A DNA stretch of 64,000 bases from Pseudaminobacter soli (ex Li et al. 2025) (GTDB taxonomy: Bacteria; Pseudomonadota; Alphaproteobacteria; Rhizobiales; Rhizobiaceae). The stretch spans positions 124,001 through 188,000 of the forward strand of contig NZ_PXYL01000002.1 in the NCBI RefSeq assembly GCF_003012705.1, read 5' to 3'. The notes beneath the pieces were generated by a model. That model made no database searches. It was not told the DNA's origin and saw only the letters and a list, made by a program, of their open reading frames with translations. The position numbers and the translations under genes are program-made. This document shows positions 53,494-62,055 of the stretch, piece by piece (positions within the stretch are counted from its first letter, which is position 1; each line of letters starts with the position of its first letter).

Positions 53494-54258
53494 ATGCCCA
53501 GGCAAGAATCCACTGAAACCGTCAGCATTCTGCGCGAGAATGGGATCAAACGTCGTACGGTGTTGAGTGCCGGCGCCGCGCTGATCCTAGGGATGGTCGT
53601 ACGGCCGTTGCGCGCTGGCGCTCAAGGCAAGCTTCGCATCGGTGTTATCGGGTCGGGCCATATCGGCAGCACAGTCGGTACGCTCTGGGTCAAGGCCGGT
53701 CATCCGGTTCTGTTCTCCTCGCGTCATCCCAACGAGCTCAGAGAGTTCGTCGCGGGCCTCGGCGAATTGGCGAAAGCCGGCACTGTCGAACAGGCGATCG
53801 CGTTCGGCGATGTGCTGTTCGTCGCTGTCCCCTACGGTGCGCTGCCTGAGATCGGTCGGGACTATGGCGCTGCAATGAAGGGCAAGATCGTTCTTGATGC
53901 CTGCAACGCCATTGCGCGGCGCGATGGCGTGGCGATCGTCACCGAGGTTGAGCGCAACGGCATCGGTTTGGTTTCCCAAAAATACCTTGCCGGGACGCGG
54001 CTCGTGCGCGCGTTCAATACGCTCAACTACAAGGTTCTTGCGAGCGAGGCCAATCGTTCCCCTCCTAAGCTTGCCATACCGATTGCCGGCGATGACGACG
54101 AAGCCGTGCAGACCGCGGCCGGGCTCGTCCGCGATGCAGGCTTCGATCCGGTTGTGGTCGGCAAGCTTGCCGACGCGCGCAGCTTCCAGCAGGGCGGTCC
54201 GGGCTACGGCCAGCAGGTGAGCGCAGCTGAATTGAAGCGGAAACTGTCGCTGCCATGA
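53494..54258 (+). CDS. Tat-exported NAD(P)-binding protein of the F420-dependent-oxidoreductase-like family
   Basis: 254 residues. An N-terminal Tat-type signal (GIKRRTVLSAGAALILGM) is followed by a dinucleotide-binding fold, RIGVIGSGHIGSTVGTLWVKAGH, of the NADP-oxidoreductase/F420-dependent type, with a later LVRAFNTLNYKVL that is common in the family. GGAGG precedes the ATG. It overlaps the transporter gene by 4 nt and forms a three-gene operon. Export of a nucleotide-cofactor enzyme is unusual, since NADP is assumed to be cytoplasmic; the signal may instead be a remnant. The cofactor cannot be decided. Confidence 0.78.
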   Translation: MPRQESTETVSILRENGIKRRTVLSAGAALILGMVVRPLRAGAQGKLRIGVIGSGHIGSTVGTLWVKAGHPVLFSSRHPNELREFVAGLGELAKAGTVEQAIAFGDVLFVAVPYGALPEIGRDYGAAMKGKIVLDACNAIARRDGVAIVTEVERNGIGLVSQKYLAGTRLVRAFNTLNYKVLASEANRSPPKLAIPIAGDDDEAVQTAAGLVRDAGFDPVVVGKLADARSFQQGGPGYGQQVSAAELKRKLSLP

Positions 54259-55622
54259 CGCGAACGCAGTGGAACGACGTTTTCGGACCCCACACCCGTT
54301 CCCTGGGAAGCATCATCGCCGCCGGACAACGAGGCCTGGCGGCAGCTGTCCCGGCAACGCCGGAGGAACGAACCGCGGCGCTGTGGTCGTTTGGCTATTT
54401 CTTCTCACTGCTTGCCGGCTATTACGTGCTGAGGCCGCTGCGCGACCAGATGGGCATCGCCGGCGGCGTGCAGCATCTCCCTTGGTTGCTCACCGCGACA
54501 TTCGTCGCGCTGCTTGCAACGCAACCGATTTATGGCGCGCTGGTAGCGAGGCTGCCGCGTGCGCGCTTCATTCCAATCGTTTATCACTTCTTTGTCATCA
54601 ACCTTGCCGCCTTCTGGCTGTTGCTGACCCTTAATGTCGCGCCTGTAGAGGTCGCTCGCGTCTTCTTCGTATGGGTCAGCGTGTTCAGCCTGTTTGCGGT
54701 TGCGGTGTTCTGGTCCTTCATGGCGGATTTGTTCACCGCCGAGCAGGGCAAGCGCCTGTTCGGCTTTATCGGCGCCGGAGGCACTGCCGGTGGGCTGTTG
54801 GGGCCGATCATCACCATTGGGCTTTCGAAGCCGCTTGGCTCCGTCAACCTTCTCATTCCTGCTGCGGCGCTTTTGGAAGTGGCGGTTTTTTGCGCTTATC
54901 GCCTGGAGCGCGCGGCTACCGCACCGCCCGCCGGGCACGCCGCCGTTCGCGCCGAGCCCACCCGCATCGGCGGCAATGCCTTCGCTGCCCTGCCGGAACT
55001 GATCCGCTCGCCCTATCTGCTCGGCATCGCCGCGTGGGTTAGCCTGTTGTCGTTTGGCGCTACCATCGTCTACCTCGAACAGGCCAACATCATTGCCGCG
55101 GCGGTGCATGAGCGCGACGCGCAGACGCGCATCTTTGCCGGCATCGATCTTGCTGTCGGCCTCCTCAGCTTGGCAACACAGGTCTTTGCCACCGCGCAGG
55201 TGCTGGGGCGTTGGGGCACCGGTGCGGCGGCCGCAGCCTTGCCAGCCGTCTATATCGCCGGATTTGCCGCGTTGTTTCTGGCGCCTACGCTGGCGGTAGT
55301 GATCGCTCTCCAGGTGGTCCAGCGCTGGATGAATTTCGCGATTGCCAATCCGGCGCGGCAGGTCTTCTTCACCGTCCTCGAGCGCGGCGAGAAATACAAG
55401 GCGAAGAACCTGATCGACGTCGTCATCTATCGTGGCTCGGATGCCGCATATGGCTGGGTGTTCGACAGCCTGCAGGCGCTGGGGCTCAAGTTCGGCGGCA
55501 TCGCGCTGGTGGCCATACCCGTGGTGGCTGCATGGCTTCTTCTCTCGGTCGCTCTGGGCCGAACCCAGCAACGCCGTGCCGCACTCATCGAGATGGAAGC
55601 GCCGAAAGGAGAAAGCGCATGA
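54255..55622 (+). CDS. NTP/NDP-exchange-type or MFS transporter
   Basis: 455 residues with about twelve hydrophobic segments. SFGYFFSLLAGYYVLRPLRDQMG at the start and FSFMADLFTAEQGKRLFGFIGAGGTAGGLLGP in the middle are typical of the Npt1/Npt2-type transporters (ATP/ADP antiporter-like) found in many free-living bacteria. Their substrates outside the obligate parasites are generally unknown. It overlaps both neighbours by 4 nt, so the three genes are translated as a unit. A role in moving a nucleotide or cofactor for the two exported oxidoreductases is only a guess. Confidence 0.8.
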   Translation: MTRTQWNDVFGPHTRSLGSIIAAGQRGLAAAVPATPEERTAALWSFGYFFSLLAGYYVLRPLRDQMGIAGGVQHLPWLLTATFVALLATQPIYGALVARLPRARFIPIVYHFFVINLAAFWLLLTLNVAPVEVARVFFVWVSVFSLFAVAVFWSFMADLFTAEQGKRLFGFIGAGGTAGGLLGPIITIGLSKPLGSVNLLIPAAALLEVAVFCAYRLERAATAPPAGHAAVRAEPTRIGGNAFAALPELIRSPYLLGIAAWVSLLSFGATIVYLEQANIIAAAVHERDAQTRIFAGIDLAVGLLSLATQVFATAQVLGRWGTGAAAAALPAVYIAGFAALFLAPTLAVVIALQVVQRWMNFAIANPARQVFFTVLERGEKYKAKNLIDVVIYRGSDAAYGWVFDSLQALGLKFGGIALVAIPVVAAWLLLSVALGRTQQRRAALIEMEAPKGESA

Positions 55623-56512
55623 GCGTCAACCTGACCCGTCGCCAATTCACCATCGCAAGCGCCATGGCGTGTGTGGCTTTTCCAGCGTTTGCACAAACTT
55701 CGACGCTGCTCACTCGCGCCATTCCAAGAACCGGCGAAAAGCTGCCGGCAGTTGGGCTTGGTACCGCGCGCGTATTTGACACCGACGACGAGGAAACCCG
55801 AGGAAAGGCGGCGGCGGTTCTGCGTGCGTTGATAGCCGGGGGCGGTCGCCTCGTCGACACCTCGTCGGTTTACGGCGATGCGGAGACCGTTCTCGGCGAG
55901 ACCATCGCGTCAGCCGGGCTGCGGGACAAGATATTCATGGCCACCAAGCTCGAAGCGCCCGACGCGGCCGAGCTCAAGCGTTCGCAGAAGCGATTGCAGA
56001 TGCAACGCTTCGATCTGCTGCAATTGCACAATGTGAGCAATCCCAGACAATCGCTTGCCCGGTTCAAGGATTGGAAGGGGGAGGGCCTGTGCCGCTATAT
56101 CGGGATCACGTCGACGAGCCACGAGGACTTTCCCGCGGTCGAAGCGGTGCTCCGGCGTGAGAAGCCGGACTTTGTGCAGATCGACTACTCGCTCGACGAT
56201 CGCGAAGCGGAGAAGCGCGTCCTGCCGGTCGCGGCCGACGTCAAGGCCGCGGTGCTGACCGCCGTGCCGCTCGGGCGTGGCCGGCTCTTTCGCGCCGTGC
56301 ACGGCAAGCCCATCCCGGATTGGGCGCAAGGCTTTGCCGAAGACTGGAGCCAGTTCTTTCTGAAGTTTCTGCTCAGCGATCCGCGAGTAACGGCCGTTAT
56401 CCCCGGCACCGCCGATCCCGCGCATATGACTGACAATCTGGGCGCCTTACGCGGTTCGTTGCCTGATCCGGATCAACGCAAGAAAATGGAAGCACTTGCG
56501 GCAACGCTGTGA
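55619..56512 (+). CDS. Tat-exported aldo/keto reductase
   Basis: 297 residues. Tat-type signal NLTRRQFTIASAMACVAFPAFAQ, then an aldo/keto reductase barrel with the catalytic tetrad positions visible: Asp and Tyr in LVDTSSVYGDAE, Lys in MATKLE and His in LLQLHNV. The C-terminal cofactor loop reads VIPGTADPAHMTDNLGA. It overlaps the transporter gene by 4 nt. Like the first gene of this operon it is a nucleotide-cofactor-type enzyme with an export signal. The electron donor outside the cell is unclear. Confidence 0.85.
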   Translation: MSVNLTRRQFTIASAMACVAFPAFAQTSTLLTRAIPRTGEKLPAVGLGTARVFDTDDEETRGKAAAVLRALIAGGGRLVDTSSVYGDAETVLGETIASAGLRDKIFMATKLEAPDAAELKRSQKRLQMQRFDLLQLHNVSNPRQSLARFKDWKGEGLCRYIGITSTSHEDFPAVEAVLRREKPDFVQIDYSLDDREAEKRVLPVAADVKAAVLTAVPLGRGRLFRAVHGKPIPDWAQGFAEDWSQFFLKFLLSDPRVTAVIPGTADPAHMTDNLGALRGSLPDPDQRKKMEALAATL

Positions 56513-56590
56513 TGCAGGCGGCGCCGATCACACGGGGAATCTTCGGGGGCTGAACTTCTTCAGCCGGTTCGCTGGAACGTGCCGAATGCA

Positions 56591-56621
56591 CGACGCCCGG
56601 CGGGCGCTCAGCCGGGCGTCG
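56591..56621. terminator. Hairpin between convergent aldo/keto reductase and metQ genes
   Basis: CGACGCCCGGC (56591-56601) and GCCGGGCGTCG (56611-56621) form a perfect 11-bp stem with a 9-nt loop. It lies between convergent genes and may terminate both directions. The plus side is followed at a short distance by GTTTTGTT. Confidence 0.7.
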
Positions 56622-56665
56622 CAGTTCGGGCAGTTTTGTTGCTACGCGCTATTGCCCGTGTGGGC

Positions 56666-57442
56666 TTACCAGGACGGGATCAGCGCGCCCTTGAACTCGT
56701 CGTTGATGAACGCCTTGATGCTGTCGTCATGATAGGCTTCGACAAGCGCCTTGGCCCACGGCGCATCCTTGTCGGCGCTGCGCACGACGATCAGGTTGGC
56801 ATAGGGCGACTCCTGGCCTTCGATGGCAATAGCGTCGGTCTGCGGATGCAGGCCGGCTTCCAGCGCGTAGTTGGTGTTGATGACGGCCGCATCGACGTCG
56901 TCGAGCGAGCGGGGAAGCTGGGCGGCGTCGAGTTCGGAGAACTTGATGTTCTTCGGGTTTTCGGTGACATCGGCCGGCCCAGCCTTCAGACCAGCTTCCG
57001 GATTGACCTTGATGAGGCCTTCCTTGGCAAGAACCAGCAGCGCGCGGCCGCCATTGGTCGGGTCGTTCGGGATCGCGACGGTTGCGCCTTCGGCGAGTTC
57101 GCCAAGATTCTTCACCTTCCTCGAATAGACGCCCATCGGGGTAGTGATGGTCTTGCCGATGCTGACCAGATCGAAACCACGATCGGCGATCTGGTTGTCG
57201 AGATAGGGCTGGTGCTGGAAGGAGTTGGCGTTGAGGTCGCCGTCGGCGAGCGCCTGGTTCGGCACCACGTAGTCGGAGAATTCCAGGATCTCGATGTTGA
57301 GGCCCTTCTTGGCGGCGATCTCCTTGACCTTCTCCATGATCTGCGCGTGTTCGCCGGGCGTGACGCCGACCTTGATGTCTTCGGCCAGCGCCGGGAAGCT
57401 GACGAGGGCGGCGAGCGCCGCCGTGGCGAGGAACTTCATCAT
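56666..57442 (-). CDS. metQ: Methionine ABC transporter substrate-binding protein MetQ
   Basis: 258-residue NlpA/MetQ-family binding protein: DIKVGVTPGEHAQIMEKVKE, EFSDYVVPNQALADGDLNANSFQH, IPNDPTNGGRALLVL. The signal peptide ends in SFPALAED and contains no lipobox cysteine, so unlike E. coli MetQ it should be a soluble periplasmic protein. GGAGAG lies 5 nt before the ATG at 57442. It is the last gene of metN-metI-metQ. Confidence 0.9.
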   Translation of the reverse strand: MMKFLATAALAALVSFPALAEDIKVGVTPGEHAQIMEKVKEIAAKKGLNIEILEFSDYVVPNQALADGDLNANSFQHQPYLDNQIADRGFDLVSIGKTITTPMGVYSRKVKNLGELAEGATVAIPNDPTNGGRALLVLAKEGLIKVNPEAGLKAGPADVTENPKNIKFSELDAAQLPRSLDDVDAAVINTNYALEAGLHPQTDAIAIEGQESPYANLIVVRSADKDAPWAKALVEAYHDDSIKAFINDEFKGALIPSW

Positions 57443-57483
57443 GTGTCTCTCCTTGATGATGACAAGACTTGGGAGGATTGAAA

Positions 57484-58152
57484 TCAGCTCTTGCGGTTGC
57501 GCTTGTCGAAGCGCCGGGCAAGCGCGTCGCCCGCGCTCTGCACCAACTGCACGAGAACGATCAGCACGATCACCACAGCCAGCATCACGTCCGGCATGAA
57601 GCGCTGGTAGCCGTAGCGGATGCCGAGGTCGCCCAGGCCGCCGCCGCCGACCGCGCCGACCATCGCCGAATAGCCGATCAGGCTGACGATGGTCATGGTG
57701 AAGGCCAGTAGGATGGCCGGCCGGGCCTCGGCCAGAAGCACCTTGAAGACGATCTGCATCGGCGTCGCGCCCATGGCGCGGGCGGCCTCGATCAGCCCCT
57801 TGTCGATCTCCCGGATCGCCGCCTCGACTAGGCGGGCGAAGAAGGGAACGGTGGCGATGGTCAGGGGCACGATGGCCGCCGTGGTGCCGATCGAGGTGCC
57901 GGTCAAAAGCCGCGTGAACGGGATGATTGCCACGACCATGATGATGAACGGCGTGGATCGCGCGGCATTGACGACAAGCCCGATCGCATAGTTGAGCTTC
58001 GGCGCGGGGAACAGCTCGTCCTTCCCGCTGGTGGCCAGGAAAACCCCGATGGGCAGGCCGATCAACGATCCGATCAGGCCCGACACGGCCACCATGTGCA
58101 GTGTCTGTAGCAGCGACTTCCAGAGCAGGCCGAAAAGCATCTCAGGCGACAT
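57484..58152 (-). CDS. metI: Methionine ABC transporter permease MetI
   Basis: 222-residue permease with five hydrophobic segments: [37 protein letters not shown], and the MetI-type loop [22 protein letters not shown]. The start at 58152 overlaps the metN stop and has GGAGG 9 nt upstream. With MetN and MetQ it imports methionine, probably both D and L forms as known for the family. Confidence 0.92.
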   Translation of the reverse strand: MSPEMLFGLLWKSLLQTLHMVAVSGLIGSLIGLPIGVFLATSGKDELFPAPKLNYAIGLVVNAARSTPFIIMVVAIIPFTRLLTGTSIGTTAAIVPLTIATVPFFARLVEAAIREIDKGLIEAARAMGATPMQIVFKVLLAEARPAILLAFTMTIVSLIGYSAMVGAVGGGGLGDLGIRYGYQRFMPDVMLAVVIVLIVLVQLVQSAGDALARRFDKRNRKS

Positions 58153-59239
58153 AGCCGAGCACCTCCGTGGACAGGCCGGTTGCGGCGAAGAAGCGGTTGG
58201 CGCGGTCGATGATTTCAGGCGCGGCCGGATAGGAGACGACGAGCGTCCCGAAGGGCTCGCCCGCGATCTCCTCGATGGCGCCGGCAAGAATGTTGACGTC
58301 GCCGCCGATCTCGGTGACCAGCCGCGCCGTCAGCGGCTGGAAGGCCGTCGCGCCGAAGAAAGTGAGGCGCACGAGAATGCGGTCGCCCGCGGAAGGCTCG
58401 TTCTTCAGGCCCGAGCGCAACCATTCCGGCAAGCTCGTGCCCAACGTGGACGACAAGAGAATTCGCGTCGTCTCGTGCTTCGGGGCGGTGAAGACGTCGA
58501 AGGTGCAGCCTTGCTCGACGATGCGCCCCTGGTCGATGACGGCGACGTGGGAGGCGATGGTCTTGACCACCTCCATCTCGTGCGTGATCAGCAGGACCGT
58601 CAGGCCGAGTTCGGCATTGATCTGCTTCAGGAGCGCCAGGATCGACTGCGTCGTTTCCGGATCGAGCGCGGAGGTTGCCTCGTCGGAGAGCAAGAGCTTC
58701 GGCGATGTGGCCAGTGCTCGGGCGATGCCCACCCGCTGCTTCTGCCCGCCTGACAGTTCCGACGGATAGCTCGCCGCCTTGTCGCCGAGGCCGACGAGAT
58801 CGAGAAGCGGCTCGACCTTGCCCTTGATCTCGGCGCGGCTGAGGCCGGCAATCTCCAGTGGCAGTGCCACATTGTCGAACGCAGTGCGCGACGACAGTAG
58901 GTTGAAATGCTGGAAGATCATCCCAACCTCGCGCCGCAGGCCGCGCAGGCCCGCGTCGTTCAGCCGGCCAACTTCTGTGCCGTCGACAATCACCTTGCCC
59001 GAACTCGCCTTCTCGAGGCCGTTGACGAGCCGGATCAGCGTGGATTTGCCGGCGCCGGAGCGGCCGATGATGCCGGTAATCTCGCCGCGGCCGACGGTCA
59101 TGTCCACGCCGTCGAGCGCGGTGAAGGATTTCGCGGCGCTGCCGTAGCGTTTGGTCACGGCCTCAAACGTGACCATGGGCGGCGCGGCTTGTGCGCGCTC
59201 ATGCCGGTCGGCGCCGGCCGCTACAGTTGGGAATGTCAT
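58142..59239 (-). CDS. metN: Methionine ABC transporter ATP-binding protein MetN
   Basis: 365-residue ATPase: Walker [10 protein letters not shown], signature [14 protein letters not shown], Walker [13 protein letters not shown], and a C-terminal NIL/ACT-like domain (about 290-360) that in MetN binds methionine and inhibits transport. The N-terminus carries about 20 extra residues; a start at the internal Met of [12 protein letters not shown] is possible. I checked the upstream region for a SAM riboswitch-like element and did not recognise one. Confidence 0.92.
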   Translation of the reverse strand: MTFPTVAAGADRHERAQAAPPMVTFEAVTKRYGSAAKSFTALDGVDMTVGRGEITGIIGRSGAGKSTLIRLVNGLEKASSGKVIVDGTEVGRLNDAGLRGLRREVGMIFQHFNLLSSRTAFDNVALPLEIAGLSRAEIKGKVEPLLDLVGLGDKAASYPSELSGGQKQRVGIARALATSPKLLLSDEATSALDPETTQSILALLKQINAELGLTVLLITHEMEVVKTIASHVAVIDQGRIVEQGCTFDVFTAPKHETTRILLSSTLGTSLPEWLRSGLKNEPSAGDRILVRLTFFGATAFQPLTARLVTEIGGDVNILAGAIEEIAGEPFGTLVVSYPAAPEIIDRANRFFAATGLSTEVLGYVA

Positions 59240-59682
59240 TTCAAGCTCACGTTTCAGTCAGGTCATCTGGGCGAAATAGCATCGCCGCCGCGTCATTCGA
59301 AGACGCTGCACATTCGATAACGGGTGACTAATCGTAGCATGCAATCGACCTTGGTCTCGACAATCCGGGTCCCGGTAGGCGCACCATTGCCCGAAGTTGA
59401 GGGGATTTGACAGGAATGGAATTCCCCAAAATCGGCCAATCGAGAAATTATCTCGCGCAACGCCCGCCAAGACAACTCATCGCCACCAGTCGGCTCTCGG
59501 CCTGTGGTCGAGTGGTGGCCGGCCGGCGACAGGTGGCATCGTGGCGAAGATGTCGGTGCATTTCCGTATCGGCAGCTTGCCCAAGATCAAGTGAAGCGTT
59601 TGGCAGTCAAAGGATCGCGGTCTTTCGCTGAAGAAACACTCGACCGTGCCGCCAACGCTGTCTGAAGTTCCAAAGGCGAAAT
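59240..59682. other. Intergenic region upstream of metN
   Basis: About 440 bp. It should hold the minus-strand promoter of metNIQ. Open frames of 60-74 residues occur on both strands but overlap each other and lack ribosome binding sites. No riboswitch, repeat or terminator was recognised. Confidence 0.4.
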
Positions 59683-59889
59683 CTAATCACCGACCAGCCC
59701 ATCGAAGACCTCGAGCATAGCCTCACTGATCGCCTTGCCAAGTGCTGCGGCGGTCTCCGCCAGCGCTTCCTCGTTCATATCGCGAGCGGCTATTGCAAAG
59801 GCGGCGCCTTCTGCCGTCACGATTTCCTGCGCCCGCTGAATCGCCCACACGGCGAAGTCGCTACGGTTGCTGATTTCCACGGTTTCCAT
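59683..59889 (-). CDS. Small acidic hypothetical protein
   Basis: 68 residues, acidic and Ala-rich (EIVTAEGAAFAIAARDMNEEALAETAAALGKAISEAML), predicted to be mostly helical. GGAGAAAAC precedes the ATG closely, supporting it as real. I do not recognise a family. It lies alone between metN's upstream region and the transketolase/transaldolase remnant. Confidence 0.6.
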   Translation of the reverse strand: METVEISNRSDFAVWAIQRAQEIVTAEGAAFAIAARDMNEEALAETAAALGKAISEAMLEVFDGLVGD

Positions 59890-60041
59890 GTTTTCTCCTG
59901 ATTTGTTTGGGCAGAGCCTTATAGCGCTTTTGCCCGACGATGTGATCGAACATCGCGCATCTTTCCGAGCCAGCTAGGTCCCCCAGTTTAGCTAAGCATC
60001 ACCGCGATCCCGTTGGCCACCGTCGCTGGATCACAACCCCC

Positions 60042-60143
60042 ACCAATTCCTCGGCACTGCTCAAGAAATTCGGCTTCACGCCCCAGGAGGTGCTTGCCGC
60101 CAGAGAGCAGGTGTGGGGCGGAGGAGGCATACGCCATGAATAG
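60042..60143 (+). pseudogene. Transketolase C-terminal remnant
   Basis: The frame reads ALLKKFGFTPQEVLAAREQV before a stop at 60141-60143, matching the extreme C-terminus of transketolases (FGASAP...LLxKFGFTP...VxAA). No upstream coding sequence for the rest of the enzyme is present, so only about 34 codons survive. The stop overlaps the ATG of the transaldolase remnant by 8 nt, the relic of a coupled tkt-tal operon. Confidence 0.7.
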
Positions 60144-60775
60144 CCCGCTCAAGCAACTCGAAGCAGGCGGTTTGGCTGGACTATCTGAAGCGCAGTCTGA
60201 TCGATAGGGGCAAGCTACGATCGTTCATTGAGAAGGACGGGATAAGAGGCACGACCTCGAACCCCACGATTTTCGAGATAAAGGAAGCCATGCGGCTGTG
60301 GGCGGCAGTGGAACGCCTCAATCTGATGATCAAGGTGCCGGCAACCCCGGCAGGCATACCGGCCATCCGGACCCTGGTCAGCCGCCGCCTGCACATCAAC
60401 ATCACCTTGCTGTTCTCGGTGAAGGTCCACGAGTAGGTAGCAGAGGCCTATTTTCCCGGGCTTGCGGATCTGCAGCAGGTCGGCGGCGACATTTTCAAGA
60501 TCGATTCGGTTGCCGGCTTCTTCGTCACCCGTATCGACACCGCCGTCGACAAGCGGCTCGACAGGCTGGCCGACAAGGGGGCCGCAGAGCGCCTGCACGG
60601 CAAGGCGGCGATCGCCAATGCGAAGCTCGCCTATGCCCGCTACAAGTCGATATTCGCCGGAGAGCGATGGCATCGCCTGGCTCCGGTCGGGGCGCTGACG
60701 CTACGCCTGCTCTGGGCCTCGACCAGTACCAAGAACCCGGCCTTTGGCAGCCGCTCCTTAGGTGCACCAGCTTAA
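60136..60775 (+). pseudogene. tal: Transaldolase pseudogene (frameshift, deletion, internal stop)
   Basis: The start MNSPLKQLEAGG shifts frame after about 10 codons; the second frame (from 60164) reads QAVWLDYLKRSLIDRGKL and GTTSNPTIFE as in transaldolases. It then jumps to LWAAVERLNLMIKVPATPAGIPAI, which holds the Schiff-base lysine, so about 100 middle residues are missing, including the LEVSP region. An in-frame TAG at 60434-60436 follows LLFSVKVHE. After it come GLADLQQVGG, FFVTRIDTAVD, GKAAIANAKLAYARYK and LLWASTSTKNPAF to TAA at 60773-60775. At least three lesions make it non-functional. Confidence 0.88.
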
Positions 60776-60914
60776 GCCTTTCGACGACCCAAGCACTGTG
60801 GACCGCGAATTCGGACGATAGAAGTGCTCGTATTGGTCAAGTTGTTCGCAGACGGTTCCGTCGCAAAATCCATCTTATCCAAGCCGGTTCGAGGCGGAAA
60901 CTTGGAGAGCTGGA

Positions 60915-62054
60915 ATGTCGGACGCTCTGAACATCGCGATTCCAACTTCGCAGCCATGGCACACCCGCGTCGCGGACGTTGCGGTTATCGTTCCGACCTT
61001 CAAGGAAGCGGACAATGTTGTCCCGCTGATTGAGAAGCTTCGCCTGGCACTCGACGGAATTGCTTGGGAGGTCATCTTCGTCGATGACGATTCTCCAGAC
61101 GGGACGATCGACGTTCTTTCGGCGGTGGCGCGTACTGATGCGCATGTTCGTTTTCTTCAGCGGCTTGGCCGGCGGGGACTGTCGTCGGCAGTCGTCGAAG
61201 GAATATTGAGCACATCGACCCCATACGTCGCGGTCATTGACGCGGACATGCAGCACGACGAGCGTCTTCTCTCCAAGATGTACGCAATACTGAGCCGCAA
61301 CAACGTCGATCTCGTGGTTGGCTCTCGCTACACCGCGGATGGTGGCGTCGGTTCCTGGAACAAGACACGGCACAGAATCAGCCGCTTTGCGACAGTGTTG
61401 TCGCGGCTGGTCACGAAGACGGAACTCGCCGATCCGATGAGCGGTTTTTTCATGCTTCGGCGCTCGAAGTTTGACGAGGCTGTCCGCCATCTCACGGCAC
61501 AAGGATACAAGATCCTTCTCGATATCGTCGCCTCGTCCCCCGGGAAACTCCAAGTCGTCGAGTTGCCCTATGTCTTTCGGCAGAGAGAGCATGGCGAAAG
61601 CAAGCTTGATACGCTCGTGTCGCTGGAATTCCTCACGCTGGTTCTTGACAAGCTCATCGGCCGCCGGGTGCCCGTGAGATTGTTCATGTTTGCTGCGGTG
61701 GGCGCGCTGGGCGTAGTTGTACATATGGGCACTCTCGGCATGCTTCTGCGTATCGGCCAGTTTTCGTTCGTGTCGGCACAGGCAGTCGCAACCTTGACGG
61801 CGATGACTTGGAACTTCTTCCTCAACAACATTTTCACTTACAGGGACAAACGTGTGCGCGGCTTTGGGGCGATGACGCGAGCGCTTCTCTCGTTCTACGC
61901 GGTCTGCACGGTCGGCGCGCTCGCCAATGTCGGCGTTGCGAACACCTTCTTCACGTCTCACTATTCCTGGTGGCTGTCTGCGCTCGCTGGAATCATCGTC
62001 GGGTTGGGCTGGAACTATAGCGCTACCGCGCTGTTCACTTGGCGCAGTCGCTGA
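60915..62054 (+). CDS. GT2 glycosyltransferase fused to a GtrA-like membrane domain
   Basis: 379 residues. An N-terminal dolichyl-phosphate-mannose-synthase-type GT2 domain (VADVAVIVPTFKEADNVVPLIEKL, FVDDDSPDGT, DADMQHDE as DxD-like site, SRYTADGGVGSW) is followed by a C-terminal GtrA-like region of four helices (FMFAAVGALGVVVHMGTLGML through AGIIVGLGWNYSATALF). Such proteins charge undecaprenyl phosphate with a sugar and help flip it. GGAG precedes the ATG at 60915. It is first of at least three co-directional genes for a surface glycan. Confidence 0.88.
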   Translation: MSDALNIAIPTSQPWHTRVADVAVIVPTFKEADNVVPLIEKLRLALDGIAWEVIFVDDDSPDGTIDVLSAVARTDAHVRFLQRLGRRGLSSAVVEGILSTSTPYVAVIDADMQHDERLLSKMYAILSRNNVDLVVGSRYTADGGVGSWNKTRHRISRFATVLSRLVTKTELADPMSGFFMLRRSKFDEAVRHLTAQGYKILLDIVASSPGKLQVVELPYVFRQREHGESKLDTLVSLEFLTLVLDKLIGRRVPVRLFMFAAVGALGVVVHMGTLGMLLRIGQFSFVSAQAVATLTAMTWNFFLNNIFTYRDKRVRGFGAMTRALLSFYAVCTVGALANVGVANTFFTSHYSWWLSALAGIIVGLGWNYSATALFTWRSR

Positions 62055-62055
62055 A

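Noticed and set aside
59240-59330. Possible SAM riboswitch upstream of metN
   Set aside because: I could not identify the conserved core of SAM-I or SAM-II elements on the minus strand.
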